A DNA stretch of 64,000 nucleotides from Eubacteriaceae bacterium Marseille-Q4139 (GTDB lineage Bacteria; Bacillota; Clostridia; Lachnospirales; Lachnospiraceae). Positions within the stretch are counted from its first letter, which is position 1. Every line of letters begins with the position of its first letter. A model generated the notes under the pieces. That model was not told where the DNA came from, did not search any database, and saw nothing but the letters and a program-made list of their open reading frames with translations. Positions 37,644-47,323 of the stretch are shown piece by piece. Both the position numbers and the translations under genes were made by a program. The stretch is from NCBI GenBank assembly GCA_018223415.1, contig JAGTTQ010000001.1, positions 1,771,865 through 1,835,864 of the forward strand. Reading direction: 5' to 3'.

Positions 37644-38456
37644 ATGTCGATGGAGAACAGGGAATGGAAAAACAAAAAAGCTCTCCCCCACATCCTGTCC
37701 TCCATCCCCACCGCCGTCTTAGGCCGCACCACCGATCACTTCACCAAAGAAAACTACTCTGCCTCCCTCGCCAGGTACACCGACGAAATCCGGGAGATTT
37801 TTGACAGCCTCCAGGCGTGCTGCGACGCCGCCCCGGAGAAAGAAGAAGAAATCCTGCGGGCAGCCTGCGGCGCGCTCTTAGACGCAGTTTCAGACGATCT
37901 GTCCTCCAGGGACAAATACCGCCGCTTCAACGAGCGGGCGCTTAAGCTTGACACTTATAAAATGGTAATCGTCACCTACCTGACGCCGGCCGTTTATAAG
38001 ATGGAACTGGGAATCAGCGAAAAATTCAACGAGATTCTTCATGAAGAGTGGCTTCTTCGCTGGCCGAAGCAGCCGTATCAGACCGTCACGGAAGAAATGA
38101 TTTCTGCCGGTTTCGACAGGAAGTGGTATCAGTGCTACATCACCCAGGCCGTCTGCGGATATCTCGGGAAGCCGGACGATGGATACGAGCTGACGATGTT
38201 TCGGAATTTCCGCGACACCTATCTGGCATCGTGTCCGGACGGGCCGGTCCTCATCCGGGAATATTATGAGACGGCCCCGGCCATCGTGAGCCGAATGGAG
38301 CTCAGCGGCCAGGGCAGCCATATTTATCCCCGCCTATGGGAGACATATCTTGCGCCGTGCTTAAAGGACATCGAGCTGGGAAACTTAAGCGCATGTAAGC
38401 TTCGGTATGTAAAAATGGTGAAGGCGCTCCAGAAGGAGTACCTGTTCATGGAATGA
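37644..38456 (+). CDS. CFI-box family protein of unknown function
   Basis: About 270 residues and soluble, with no signal peptide. Near 185 it has CYITQAVCGYLGKPDD, followed by FRNFRDTYLASCPDGPVLIREYYETAPAIV. This pattern is close to the 'CFI-box' motif (CFI-T-A-x-G, then RxFRDxxL...YYxxAP) found in otherwise unlike proteins. Its role is unknown; the last 100 residues are the conserved part. The start at 37644 follows AAGG; a GTG three bases upstream and an ATG at 37650 are alternatives. It lies 30 nt after the UPF0261 gene and may be the last gene of the operon. Confidence 0.6.
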   Translation: MSMENREWKNKKALPHILSSIPTAVLGRTTDHFTKENYSASLARYTDEIREIFDSLQACCDAAPEKEEEILRAACGALLDAVSDDLSSRDKYRRFNERALKLDTYKMVIVTYLTPAVYKMELGISEKFNEILHEEWLLRWPKQPYQTVTEEMISAGFDRKWYQCYITQAVCGYLGKPDDGYELTMFRNFRDTYLASCPDGPVLIREYYETAPAIVSRMELSGQGSHIYPRLWETYLAPCLKDIELGNLSACKLRYVKMVKALQKEYLFME

Positions 38457-38480
38457 TGTCCCATGCGGATGGCATCGTCT

Positions 38481-38885
38481 TTAAGATGCTGTTTTCTGCA
38501 ATAATTCGAGAAGCTCCCCGTTGGGCCCGGTGAAGAAGATGTTGCGGATTCCGCCGAAAATAGGCATGTCCATGGGCGCTTCTGCGCGGAAAGTGCTGAT
38601 CCCGGCGGCCTTTAAATCGGAAACGGCCGCGTCGATGTCATCCACCTGGATGGCGACATGGGGGAAGAGGCCGCCCTCCGCCGTGACGGGGCTCCCGTCG
38701 TGGGGCTCGATGATTTCCAGGCTGAAGCCGGGGAGCGCCACCATGGCGAGCCGGTTCGTGCCGGCCGGTTTTTCCACCTCGGCCCGCCCGGTCACCTGTC
38801 CGCCGAGCAGCTCATAAAAGCGGATGGTGCCCTCAAGATCCGTCGTGTAAAGTGCAAGATGTGCAAGTCCGGTAAAATGTTTCAT
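38481..38885 (-). CDS. VOC family protein
   Basis: 134 residues with two VOC modules (LAHLALYTTDLEGTIRFYELLGG at 6-28 and PHVAIQVDDIDAAVSDLKAAGI near 75-96) and a final Glu in GPNGELLELLQ. It resembles lactoylglutathione lyase-like proteins; the reaction is unknown. The start at 38885 gives the family N terminus. An ATG at 38894 is only two bases from AAAGGAG. Upstream lies repeat copy 2. Confidence 0.8.
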   Translation of the reverse strand: MKHFTGLAHLALYTTDLEGTIRFYELLGGQVTGRAEVEKPAGTNRLAMVALPGFSLEIIEPHDGSPVTAEGGLFPHVAIQVDDIDAAVSDLKAAGISTFRAEAPMDMPIFGGIRNIFFTGPNGELLELLQKTAS

Positions 38886-38920
38886 TGCAGTCATATCTCC
38901 TTTCGCAGTTCTGAGATTGT

Positions 38921-39103
38921 AACCGTTCAGCCATGCCATTCATAATTTGACGGATTCTATTGTATCAACCAATGAAAAATGATATTGGCCGTCAAATGAT
39001 TCATGTCGGGCATCCGCCCTATATCCACATCTGACAAAATTCTGCTCTGTGAGCAAGCTCCCACGCAGCATTTTATCAGATGTGTCTGCATGGCTGAACG
39101 GTT
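38921..39103 (+). repeat. dispersed palindromic element, copy 2
   Basis: A 183-nt copy with perfect 14-nt terminal inverted repeats (AACCGTTCAGCCAT and its complement). The long hairpin (39026-39045 with 39065-39084) keeps pairing although several bases differ from copy 1. It lies between two minus-strand genes, just after the metallophosphoesterase stop. Confidence 0.87.
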
Positions 39104-39105
39104 TC

Positions 39106-39912
39106 CTAAAATTCTTTTGTAAAAAAGGTTTCTGCCTCCGGCCGGATCAGGAACCGTTCGGTAAGCCAGTCCCCTTTCGCATCAAAGGTCACAATTTCAT
39201 ATCCGGCCCTGTCGTTGTATGCCAGAGTATCGGAGCGCAGGTCGCAGCCGGTTTTTAAGGAATCGGCAGTAAACTGCGGGACGCCGTAAACGGTGCCGGT
39301 ATAGCTTCCGTGTACATGGCCGTTGAAAATCCCGCGGATTTTTCCGCTCTGCAAAATCTCAGCCAGCCGCTCGGACATGGTAAGCCCCATGGATTTGGCG
39401 GCGTCCATCACGGGATGATGGAGCAGAAGAAACGCACCGCAGGCGGCCGGCTTTACGAGCTGGCTTTCCAGATAATCCAACGCATCATCGTCTAGGACGC
39501 CCTCCAGCCCGTTCTTCCATGCGCTGTCTAAAGAGATAAAGCGAAAGCCCCTGACGGAAACTGAAGCGAAATACGGGGCATCTGCCTCCGGGCCGTCAGC
39601 CGCCTCGCCAAGAAAACCCTCGCGGAAAGCACGGCGGATGTCATGGTTTCCCATGGAACAAAGCACCGGTGTGCCCGGCAGGAAGCGGTCGAACTGTTCC
39701 CTCAGATAGCGATAGGCGTCCGCAGACCCTTCATGGGTCAGATCCCCTGTCACAGCCACGAGATCCGGCTGGCGCTCTGCCAGCACGCGCAGACAGATTT
39801 CCAGATGTTTTTCCACAAATAACTGTTTTTCTTTTAGTAATGTGGATAACTGGCTCGTATCGCCGGGATTATGGTGGATATCGCTTAAGTGCGCGATTGT
39901 GATTCTGTTCAT
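39106..39912 (-). CDS. calcineurin-like metallophosphoesterase
   Basis: 268 residues with the five metallophosphoesterase motifs in order: HLSDIHH, TGDLTHEGS, MGNHDIR, LLLHHPVMD and NGHVHGSY. It needs two divalent metals. It resembles 3',5'-cAMP phosphodiesterase/GpdQ-type soluble enzymes, but the substrate cannot be given. No signal peptide. The start at 39912 follows AAAGGAGGG. Its stop codon lies 3 nt from repeat copy 2, which would be in its 3' transcript. Confidence 0.88.
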   Translation of the reverse strand: MNRITIAHLSDIHHNPGDTSQLSTLLKEKQLFVEKHLEICLRVLAERQPDLVAVTGDLTHEGSADAYRYLREQFDRFLPGTPVLCSMGNHDIRRAFREGFLGEAADGPEADAPYFASVSVRGFRFISLDSAWKNGLEGVLDDDALDYLESQLVKPAACGAFLLLHHPVMDAAKSMGLTMSERLAEILQSGKIRGIFNGHVHGSYTGTVYGVPQFTADSLKTGCDLRSDTLAYNDRAGYEIVTFDAKGDWLTERFLIRPEAETFFTKEF

Positions 39913-40033
39913 GGTTCCCTCCTTTTTATAGGAAAGTTCTCTGATACATACAGTATAAGCTCGCCGAAAGAGAAACTCAACTGGAATTTACAGCCGAAAT
40001 CTCCACGCATCCCATTTCCCAGTAAAATAACAA

Positions 40034-40062
40034 TCGACGATAACAGAATTCTGTGCTATACT
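40034..40062 (+). promoter_or_regulatory. extended -10 promoter, possible leaderless start
   Basis: TGC-TATACT (extended -10, hexamer 40057-40062) with a weak -35 (TCGACG, 40034-40039) at 17 nt. The expected start point (about 40069-40072) coincides with the ATG at 40072, and no ribosome site precedes that ATG. Confidence 0.6.
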
Positions 40063-40071
40063 TTGCATATT

Positions 40072-41061
40072 ATGAAGAGTTATATCGTTTTGGATTTGGA
40101 ATGGAACCAGTGCGCCTGCGGGAAAGAGAGTTCCGTAGAGCGCCTGCCCTTTGAAATTTTTGAGATCGGGGCGGTCAAACTGGATGAAAACAGGAAAAAA
40201 ATATCGGAATTTCACGGGCTGATCCGACCGAATGTCTATAAGGAGCTGCACCCCGTCATCTCCGAGGTGACCCATGTGTCCATGGAGGAGTTAGAGGCCT
40301 GCGGCGGCACCTTCCGGTCGGTCATGGAAGAGTTCCTGGACTGGTGCGGGACGGACTTTTTCTTCTGCACCTGGGGCAGCATGGATCTCACGGAGCTTCA
40401 GCGGAACATGTCGTACTACGGCATGGAACTCCCCTTTCCGAAGCCGTTTCTTTTTTACGATGTCCAGAAGCTTTTCAGCATCGAGTATTCCGATGGAAAG
40501 ACGAGAGAGTCCCTGGACGAGGCCGTGGATTTCCTGCATTTAAAGACAGACGTGCCGTTTCACCGCGCGTTGGACGACGCCGGCTACACGGCGGCCATCA
40601 TGGAGCGCCTGGATTTTGAAAAGGTCGGGCCGTATGTTTCCACGGACTATTACCGAGTGCCGGAAAACAGGGACGAGGAGTTCCTGCTGGAATTCCCGGA
40701 TTACACGAAATTTGTCTCCCGCGTCTTTGAATCGAGGGAAGATGCCATGAAGGACAAAAGCGTCACCGACATGCGCTGCTGCCGGTGTAAGCGGCTGCTT
40801 AGAAAGAAAATCCGCTGGTTTGCCTGCGGCGGGCAGCGGTTTTATCTCTGTCTGGCGGTCTGCCCTGATCACGGTTTTGTGAGGGGAAAAATCCGGATTA
40901 AGAAACGGGAGGACGGAACGGTCTTCGCCGTGCGGACACAGAAAATCGTCGATGAAAGCGGTGCGGAGCTGGTTTTCCAGAAAAAGGAAGCGGAGCAGGT
41001 GCGCCGCGCAGAAAAGCAGAAAATGAAGAAAAAGACAGGGCATGGAATCCCTGCGATGTAA
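40072..41061 (+). CDS. KapD-like 3'-5' exonuclease with C-terminal zinc module
   Basis: 329 residues. DEDDh exonuclease fold: Asp8 and Glu10 in VLDLEWNQ, HRALDDAGYTA for the final His and Asp. After about residue 235 a Cys-rich part (MRCCRCKRLLRKK, then CGGQRFYLCLAVCPDHG) looks like a zinc ribbon. It is related to the KapD/inhibitor-of-sporulation group of exonucleases. The ATG at 40072 is chosen because the fold begins there; a frame open from 39889 overlaps the divergent gene. There is no ribosome site. Confidence 0.85.
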   Translation: MKSYIVLDLEWNQCACGKESSVERLPFEIFEIGAVKLDENRKKISEFHGLIRPNVYKELHPVISEVTHVSMEELEACGGTFRSVMEEFLDWCGTDFFFCTWGSMDLTELQRNMSYYGMELPFPKPFLFYDVQKLFSIEYSDGKTRESLDEAVDFLHLKTDVPFHRALDDAGYTAAIMERLDFEKVGPYVSTDYYRVPENRDEEFLLEFPDYTKFVSRVFESREDAMKDKSVTDMRCCRCKRLLRKKIRWFACGGQRFYLCLAVCPDHGFVRGKIRIKKREDGTVFAVRTQKIVDESGAELVFQKKEAEQVRRAEKQKMKKKTGHGIPAM

Positions 41062-41112
41062 AAGAGAGGGCGAACACGACGGCGGCCGGCCGTAGGTGTT
41101 CGCCCTCTTTGT
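41062..41112. terminator. bidirectional terminator
   Basis: AGAGGGCGAACAC and GTGTTCGCCCTCT form a 15-bp stem (41062-41077 with 41096-41111), with A residues on the left and T on the right. It serves both the exonuclease gene and the convergent carboxypeptidase gene. Confidence 0.85.
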
Positions 41113-42672
41113 TTAATGCTTACGGAACTTATCCCGGAAGCTTCGCTTCTTAAACTGGTTTTTTGCCCGCATGTGCTGCTGCATAATCAGGTCAAACTCG
41201 CTGGAAGAATAACCCCATTCCTTCAGGCGTTTTTCCCTGCGCTCCATTCTTCTGACCCGTTCCTGTTCTTCCTTATGCTGGCGGTAGGTTAAAAAGCCGA
41301 AGCCTGCGCCTCCCACAGCGCCGATCACCGCAAGAACGATCAGCACATTCTTTACAATGCCCCACACAGAAAAGCCGTCCGATTCGCCGTCCGGCGTTTT
41401 CTGGCTCTCCGGCTCTGTTATCTCCTGGTCTGGCTCTGAAGCGGCCGGTGTGGCAGACGCCTCCTGCCCGTCGGAAACTGCGTCCGTCTCTCCTGCGGGA
41501 GATTCCTCAGACGAAACAGTGCCGGTATATTCCGGAAGCTGGGTGATGACAGGAACGGCCTCCAAATAGGCCTGTCCGACCTTCTGGTCGCCGTACATGT
41601 AGTCAATCCGCGCAATGGCCGTATCCGGAGCAGAATTCCCAAGATCATAATTCAGCGTGGAAACCACGTCGGAAAAATTCCCGTTCGCCGGGATGGTGAC
41701 GGTACTTCCTTTGTCGATGCCGATCCGGATGGCCGAGAGCGGCGTGATGCCGCCGATGGACAGGTCGTTTTCCACGTTTCGGTAGGTGCTGTCCTGGTCG
41801 GCCACGGACAGGGATTTGAAGTTCTCAAAGCCGAAATCAAGGAGCGCCTTTGTGTCCTCATAATGGGTCTGATGGCCGTTTAAGACGACGGCCACGAGCC
41901 GCATGCCGTCCCGCTCCGCGCAGGTGACGAGCGTGTTTCCGGCCAGAGAGGTATAACCGGTCTTTCCGCCGATGATTCCCTGGTAATAAACAGACTCGTT
42001 CTGCTTCATCATCCGGTGGTGGTTGTAATATCTCCATCCGTCGGGATACTGCACAAGCTCGCCCGGAGCCACATCGTAGTAAAGGGTGGAATCAATCTCC
42101 ACGAAGGTCGGGTTCGCAAAGGCCGCCCTGGCGATTAACGCCATGTCATAGGCAGACGTATAATGGTTTTCGTTGTTGAGGCCGCTGGGGTTCGCAAAGT
42201 GGGAGTTTAAGCAGCCCAGGGACGCGGCCTTCTGGTTCATGACCTCGGCAAAGGCCTCGATACTGCCGGAATAATACTCCGCCAGCGCGTTCGCCACCTC
42301 GTTGGCCGACTGGAGCAGCAGGGCATAGAGGCAGTTCCGGACGGTCATCTGATCGCCTGTCCTGGCGCCGACAATGGTAGCGCCAGGTTCCAGGTTGTTT
42401 ACGGCGTTGTTGGAAAACGTCACCGTATCGTCCAGGTCACAGTTTTCGATGATAATAAGCGCCGTCAGGATCTTCGTGATACTGGCGGGATAATACGTTT
42501 CATTTGAGTTTTTTCCATAGAGGATCGCGCCGGAATCGACGTCCATGACAATCCCGCCGTCGGCGGAAATGGAGACGCCCGAAGGCCAGCTTTCAATGGC
42601 GAAAGCCGTCATAACAGGGCAGAGTCCGGCAAACAGGGCGATACTGAGAATGAAGCTTAAGATTTTTTTCAT
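41113..42672 (-). CDS. D-alanyl-D-alanine carboxypeptidase (PBP5/DacA family)
   Basis: 519 residues. Signal peptide (about 1-25); the penicillin-binding active-site set SxxK (PASITK, Ser64/Lys67), SxN (SANE, near 117) and KTG (GGKTGYT); a C-terminal stretch with a Pro/Glu/Ser-rich linker; a membrane segment near 445-470; and a basic cytoplasmic tail. It trims the terminal D-Ala from peptidoglycan stem peptides. The membrane anchor by a true transmembrane helix with a 50-residue Arg/Lys-rich tail is longer than the amphipathic anchor usual for PBP5. Confidence 0.93.
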   Translation of the reverse strand: MKKILSFILSIALFAGLCPVMTAFAIESWPSGVSISADGGIVMDVDSGAILYGKNSNETYYPASITKILTALIIIENCDLDDTVTFSNNAVNNLEPGATIVGARTGDQMTVRNCLYALLLQSANEVANALAEYYSGSIEAFAEVMNQKAASLGCLNSHFANPSGLNNENHYTSAYDMALIARAAFANPTFVEIDSTLYYDVAPGELVQYPDGWRYYNHHRMMKQNESVYYQGIIGGKTGYTSLAGNTLVTCAERDGMRLVAVVLNGHQTHYEDTKALLDFGFENFKSLSVADQDSTYRNVENDLSIGGITPLSAIRIGIDKGSTVTIPANGNFSDVVSTLNYDLGNSAPDTAIARIDYMYGDQKVGQAYLEAVPVITQLPEYTGTVSSEESPAGETDAVSDGQEASATPAASEPDQEITEPESQKTPDGESDGFSVWGIVKNVLIVLAVIGAVGGAGFGFLTYRQHKEEQERVRRMERREKRLKEWGYSSSEFDLIMQQHMRAKNQFKKRSFRDKFRKH

Positions 42673-42793
42673 ATATAAACATCCTTACTGACAGATTTGA
42701 AATTAGCTGATTGTAATCCATTCTCATTATAAGATACTTTCCGGGACAAGTAAAGAAGCGAATCCTTGTCATATTCTTACGTTTTTCTTGCAG

Positions 42794-42834
42794 AAAAAAA
42801 GACGGGGAAAGGGATCATTCTCCCATTCTCCGTC
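42794..42834 (-). terminator. terminator of the V-ATPase operon
   Basis: On the minus strand, GACGGAGAATGGGA pairs with TCCCTTTCCCCGTC (42834-42801, two mismatches) and a T7 run follows (42800-42794). The stop codon of the DUF1461 gene lies inside this hairpin. Confidence 0.82.
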
Positions 42835-43516
42835 CGAATTTCATCCAGAGGCCAAGGTTTATAAAAAAGAACACCAGCACGGCCGCGGCAAAGGTCAGGC
42901 CGATCCGCAGAGCCGTATCCATGAAAAACGGTTCCGGCACGATGTTGATCAAAAGATCCGTGCGGGGATCCAGAAGCCAGAGATCATTGTTAAAAAAGAT
43001 TTCGTGGAAGACTACGAAATATCTGGAAAAGTCCGTGGCGATGATGCCTGCGATCAGAAGGCAGACGGCGAAAAATACGCCGGTTCCGATGCAGAGAGCG
43101 CGGGGCACTGTCCGGAGCATGTTCTTTTTCTCAAGGAAAAACAGTGCGATGAGACAGGCCGCCGCAGTCAAAAGGCAGACCGTCCGAAGCGCCATGCCGC
43201 CTAAAAAAAGGTTTTGCACGTCCTCCATGTGGGCGATTTCCCGCTCGTTGAAAAACTCCCGCTCCTCGCCGCCGATGGTGGTGAAAACATGGAGATCGTC
43301 CCTGTCGCCGCGGAGATAATCCATCATCTCATCGGTCACATAGAGGAGATTTTCCATGGACATCTCCGGCAGATTGTTTAAGACATCGTATTTTTCGTAT
43401 TCGTTTTCATAATATCCGGGCGTCCAGTAAGCCACAGCCTCAACCGACGTGATCAGGAACACGATCATGAGGCAGAAGGCGCAGACGATACCCAGTCCAT
43501 CTCTTAAAATTTTCAT
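42815..43516 (-). CDS. TIGR01906/DUF1461 family membrane protein
   Basis: 233 residues with four membrane segments (about 8-28, 110-135, 145-165, 200-222) around an outside loop (about 30-105) containing EMSMENLLYVTDEMMDYLRGDRDDL. This is the signature of the TIGR01906 integral membrane family of Firmicutes; the function is unknown. It overlaps the end of the V-ATPase D gene by 4 nt, so it is translated as part of that operon. Confidence 0.85.
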   Translation of the reverse strand: MKILRDGLGIVCAFCLMIVFLITSVEAVAYWTPGYYENEYEKYDVLNNLPEMSMENLLYVTDEMMDYLRGDRDDLHVFTTIGGEEREFFNEREIAHMEDVQNLFLGGMALRTVCLLTAAACLIALFFLEKKNMLRTVPRALCIGTGVFFAVCLLIAGIIATDFSRYFVVFHEIFFNNDLWLLDPRTDLLINIVPEPFFMDTALRIGLTFAAAVLVFFFINLGLWMKFGRRMGE

Positions 43517-44133
43517 CGCTCGGCACTCCGTTTGATAACTTTCAGTCTTGTAAACTCTTCCCGATCCTTTTCCTCCAGGGCATCGGAAATGTTCTTCACA
43601 AGCGTCTGGTAGGAAGGAATCGTAATGTTCTTTAGCGCATTTGCACGTTTCTGCGTTTTTTTGATGCTGTTTGCAAGCCGGTAAGCGGAGGTTTCTACCA
43701 TGGAAAGCTTTAAGGTCAGCTCTTTTACGGTCTGGAACGCCTTCACGGCCTCGTCCAGGGAATCACTTGTGCTGTAAAAGGAATAAAGGGGCTTATCCGG
43801 CGCCTTTTTTTCGTACTCCACAAGCGGGATTTCCGTCCCCATGATGCTGCGGACCTTGATTTTTACGGAGTCCTCCGGAGGGATGGAATCTGCGATTTCT
43901 TCCACGAAACGGATTCCCAGCTCGATGTTTGCCTTCTGGAGGGCCTTGTAGGCCGCCTGGTAGGTCACGTCAATCTCCGACTGGATGGTTTTGGCTTCTT
44001 CGATGAGCCCCATGAGCTCCCTTAAAAGAATGTTCCGTTTTTTATCCATCAGGCTGTAGCCCTGGGTGGCAAGAGCCAGGGAATTTTTCGCAAGGATTAA
44101 ATTTCCTTTTGTCGGGAACGTATTTAAGTTCAC
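43513..44133 (-). CDS. ntpD: V-type ATPase subunit D
   Basis: 206 residues, mostly alpha-helical coiled coil ([36 protein letters not shown] at the start; [21 protein letters not shown] at the end). It forms the central rotor shaft that turns inside the A3B3 ring. It overlaps subunit B by 4 nt. Confidence 0.94.
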   Translation of the reverse strand: MNLNTFPTKGNLILAKNSLALATQGYSLMDKKRNILLRELMGLIEEAKTIQSEIDVTYQAAYKALQKANIELGIRFVEEIADSIPPEDSVKIKVRSIMGTEIPLVEYEKKAPDKPLYSFYSTSDSLDEAVKAFQTVKELTLKLSMVETSAYRLANSIKKTQKRANALKNITIPSYQTLVKNISDALEEKDREEFTRLKVIKRSAER

Positions 44134-45542
44134 GCGATCCCCTCCTGTCCCTGTTCAGAAGAAAGGCTTGCAGGTTTATAATACTTGTCTAAGATCTTTG
44201 TGTCAACCCTGTCCAGCTCTTCTTTTGGAAGAAGTCCCAAAAGCTCCCAGCCGATGTTTAAGGTATCGAGGATGGTGCGGTTGTCGTGGATGTCCTGTCC
44301 CACGAACCGGCGTTCAAATTCTTTTCCGAAGGCCAGATACTTCTTATCGAGAGGCGAAAGCTCATCCTCGCCGATGACCGAAGCAAGCGCCCTGGCATCC
44401 CCCACCTTGGCGTAGCAGGAGAAAAGCTGGTTTGCCACGTCTTGATGGTCTTCCCTCGTAAAGCCCTCGCCGATACCGTCCTTCATGAGACGGGAAAGCG
44501 ACGGCAGGACACTGATGGGCGGATAGATGGACTGGCCGTGGAGCTCGCGGTCGAGCACGATCTGCCCCTCGGTGATGTAGCCGGTCAGGTCGGGGATCGG
44601 GTGGGTGATGTCGTCGTTCGGCATGGTTAAAATCGGGATCTGGGTCACGGAGCCGTTCTGGCCGGCCACAATCCCGGCCCGCTCATAAAGCGCCGCCAGC
44701 TCGCTGTAAAGGTAGCCGGGATAGCCCTTTCTCGACGGGATTTCTCCCTTGGAAGAAGAAACCTCGCGCATGGCCTCGGCAAAGGAGGTCATGTCGGTTA
44801 AAATCACGAGAATGTGCATGCCTTTTTCAAAGGCCAGATACTCGGCCACGGTCAGGGCCACCTTCGGCGTAATCAGACGTTCCACCACAGGATCATTTGC
44901 CAGGTTTATAAACATGGCCACATGGTCGAGGACGCCGCTCTCCCGGAAGGTGCGCTCGAAATATTCTGCCACATCGTATTTTACGCCCATGGCCGCGAAG
45001 ACTACGGCGAATTTTTCATCGGAATTATCGCCGAGAGACGACTGCATGACGATCTGGGCCGCCAGCTGGTCATGAGGCAGGCCGTTTCCCGAAAAAATCG
45101 GGAGCTTCTGGCCGCGGATTAAGGTCATGAGCCCGTCGATGGCGGAAATGCCGGTGCGGATGTAGTTTCTCGGATATTCCCTGGCAACGGGATTTAAAGG
45201 CTTTCCGTTTACGTCCAGCTTCTTTTCTGCGAGAATCGGCCCAAGACCGTCGATGGGGTTTCCGATGCCGTCGAAGGTGCGCCCCAGCATGTCCGGCGAC
45301 ACACCGATTTCCATGGGGTGCCCCGTGAGCCGCGTGTGGGTGTTCCGAAGCGCCATGTTTTCCGTATTTTCAAAGACCTGGATGACGGCCTTGTCCTCGT
45401 AGACCTCGATAATCCGCCCCAGCTTTTTTTCTTTCCCGCCGACGCTCATCTCCACGATTTCGTCGTAGGCGGCGCCGGAAACGCCCTCTAAGACGGCGAG
45501 GGGGCCGTTTATGGAGCTAAGTCCAAGATATTCAACTGCCAT
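44130..45542 (-). CDS. ntpB: V-type ATPase subunit B
   Basis: 470 residues, the non-catalytic ring subunit. Beta-barrel N terminus, central nucleotide-binding-like fold without a P-loop ([16 protein letters not shown]), and the family region [43 protein letters not shown]. It alternates with subunit A. The gene is complete, with GAGGCAAAAGCT-type spacing behind subunit A. Confidence 0.96.
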   Translation of the reverse strand: MAVEYLGLSSINGPLAVLEGVSGAAYDEIVEMSVGGKEKKLGRIIEVYEDKAVIQVFENTENMALRNTHTRLTGHPMEIGVSPDMLGRTFDGIGNPIDGLGPILAEKKLDVNGKPLNPVAREYPRNYIRTGISAIDGLMTLIRGQKLPIFSGNGLPHDQLAAQIVMQSSLGDNSDEKFAVVFAAMGVKYDVAEYFERTFRESGVLDHVAMFINLANDPVVERLITPKVALTVAEYLAFEKGMHILVILTDMTSFAEAMREVSSSKGEIPSRKGYPGYLYSELAALYERAGIVAGQNGSVTQIPILTMPNDDITHPIPDLTGYITEGQIVLDRELHGQSIYPPISVLPSLSRLMKDGIGEGFTREDHQDVANQLFSCYAKVGDARALASVIGEDELSPLDKKYLAFGKEFERRFVGQDIHDNRTILDTLNIGWELLGLLPKEELDRVDTKILDKYYKPASLSSEQGQEGIA

Positions 45543-45555
45543 AGCTTTTGCCTCC

Positions 45556-47322
45556 TTATGCGTTCCGCTCTATGACGCGGTCATAGAATCCGTCGATTTC
45601 TTTCCTGTAATCGTCGAAAAGCTCCAGCCTGTCATTGGGGACGTCGTATTTGATGGAGATGATATGCTCGAAAATCTTTTCTTCTTTCAGTACCGATACC
45701 GGCATGCCCATGGCGACGAGGGCGCGGCATTTTTTATAGAGGTAAAGGATCATTTCCATCATCTTAAACTGCTTTTTTAAGGGCACGCAGGTATCCTCGG
45801 CGTGGAAGGCGTTCTGCTGGAGAAAGCCAAGGCGGATGACCTTTGCGATTTCCAGGACAAGCTTCTGGTCGTCGGGCAGGACGTCGGAGCCGATGAGCTT
45901 TACGATTTCCATGAGGCTGCTCTCCTGGTTTAAAAGCATCACAAGCTGGTTCCGGTAATTGACGAAGTTTTTATCCACATGTTCCGCGTACCAGCTTCCA
46001 AGATCGCTCAAATACTCCGAATAGCTGGAAAGCCACTGGATGGCGGGGAAATGTCTTGCGTAAGCCAGGTTTTTGTCGAGTCCCCAGAAACAGCGGACGA
46101 AACGCTTGGTATTCTGCGTCACCGGCTCGGAGAAGTCGCCGCCCTGGGGCGAAACGGCGCCGATGATGGAGACGGAGCCCTCGCTGCCGTTTAAGTTCTG
46201 TACCATGCCGGCGCGCTCGTAAAACTGGGAGAGCCGCGATGCCAGATAGGCCGGAAAGCCCTCTTCGGCCGGCATTTCCTCGAGGCGGCCGGAAAGCTCC
46301 CTTAACGCCTCGGCCCAGCGGGAGGTGGAGTCGGCCATGATTGCCACATGGTAGCCCATGTCCCGGTAATACTCGGCGAGAGTCAGGCCGGAATACAGGC
46401 TGGCCTCGCGGGCGGCCACCGGCATGTTGGAGGTGTTGGCGATGAGCGTCGTCCGCTCCATCAGCGGATTTCCCGTCTTCGGGTCCTCCAGCTCGCTGAA
46501 TTCTTCAAGAACCTGCGTCATCTCGTTTCCGCGCTCGCCGCAGCCGATATAGATAATGATGTCGGCGTCAGACCACTTGGCGATCTGGTGCTGCATCATG
46601 GTTTTTCCTGTTCCGAAGCCGCCGGGGATGGCGGCCGTCCCGCCTTTTGCCATGGGAAACAGCGTGTCGATGATCCGCTGGCCGGTGATAAGGGGGCGCG
46701 ATGCCGGATAGCGGCGGCTCACAGGCCTGGGGACGCGGATCGGCCATTTCTGTGCCATGGGGATTTTGACCTCGCTCCCGTCTTTTTTCTGGAGCGTGAT
46801 GAGCGGTTCTTCTATGGTGTATGCGCCGTCGCTTACGGCATCGAGGACATAGCCCTCCATGGATGGCGGAACCATGACCTTATGGATGATGGCCCTGGTT
46901 TCCGGTACCTCGGCGATGACGGTGCCGGGGTAGACATAGTCGCCTTTTTTTACGGTGATATGGGCGTCCCACTTTTTCTCCGTATCGAGGGAGGACACAT
47001 GGACGCCGCGGTCGATATAAAAGCCGCCCGAAGCGCGGATGGCGCTTAAGGGCCGCTCGATGCCGTCGAAAATGTTGGTGATGATGCCGGGCGCCAGCGT
47101 GACGGATACGGGTGCACCGGTGCCGGTGACAGGCTCTCCCGGCTTTAAGCCGGTGGTTTCCTCATAAACCTCAATCGTCGTGCGCGCCGATGTCAGGCCG
47201 ATGACTTCGCCTACCAGGCGGCTTTCGCCCACATAAACCATCTCGTTCATCTGAAAGCCGAAGTCGCCTGCGAGATAGACGATGGGGCCGTTGATTCCGA
47301 AAATACGTCCTGATGCTGCCAT
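45556..47322 (-). CDS. ntpA: V-type ATPase catalytic subunit A
   Basis: 588 residues. P-loop GGFGTGKTM near 232, the 'non-homologous region' insert (about 120-190) that separates V/A from F types, the catalytic Glu in [17 protein letters not shown], and [18 protein letters not shown] sequence ([21 protein letters not shown]). It hydrolyses ATP to drive ion pumping, or works in reverse as a synthase. AGGAGG precedes the ATG. Confidence 0.97.
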   Translation of the reverse strand: MAASGRIFGINGPIVYLAGDFGFQMNEMVYVGESRLVGEVIGLTSARTTIEVYEETTGLKPGEPVTGTGAPVSVTLAPGIITNIFDGIERPLSAIRASGGFYIDRGVHVSSLDTEKKWDAHITVKKGDYVYPGTVIAEVPETRAIIHKVMVPPSMEGYVLDAVSDGAYTIEEPLITLQKKDGSEVKIPMAQKWPIRVPRPVSRRYPASRPLITGQRIIDTLFPMAKGGTAAIPGGFGTGKTMMQHQIAKWSDADIIIYIGCGERGNEMTQVLEEFSELEDPKTGNPLMERTTLIANTSNMPVAAREASLYSGLTLAEYYRDMGYHVAIMADSTSRWAEALRELSGRLEEMPAEEGFPAYLASRLSQFYERAGMVQNLNGSEGSVSIIGAVSPQGGDFSEPVTQNTKRFVRCFWGLDKNLAYARHFPAIQWLSSYSEYLSDLGSWYAEHVDKNFVNYRNQLVMLLNQESSLMEIVKLIGSDVLPDDQKLVLEIAKVIRLGFLQQNAFHAEDTCVPLKKQFKMMEMILYLYKKCRALVAMGMPVSVLKEEKIFEHIISIKYDVPNDRLELFDDYRKEIDGFYDRVIERNA

Positions 47323-47323
47323 A

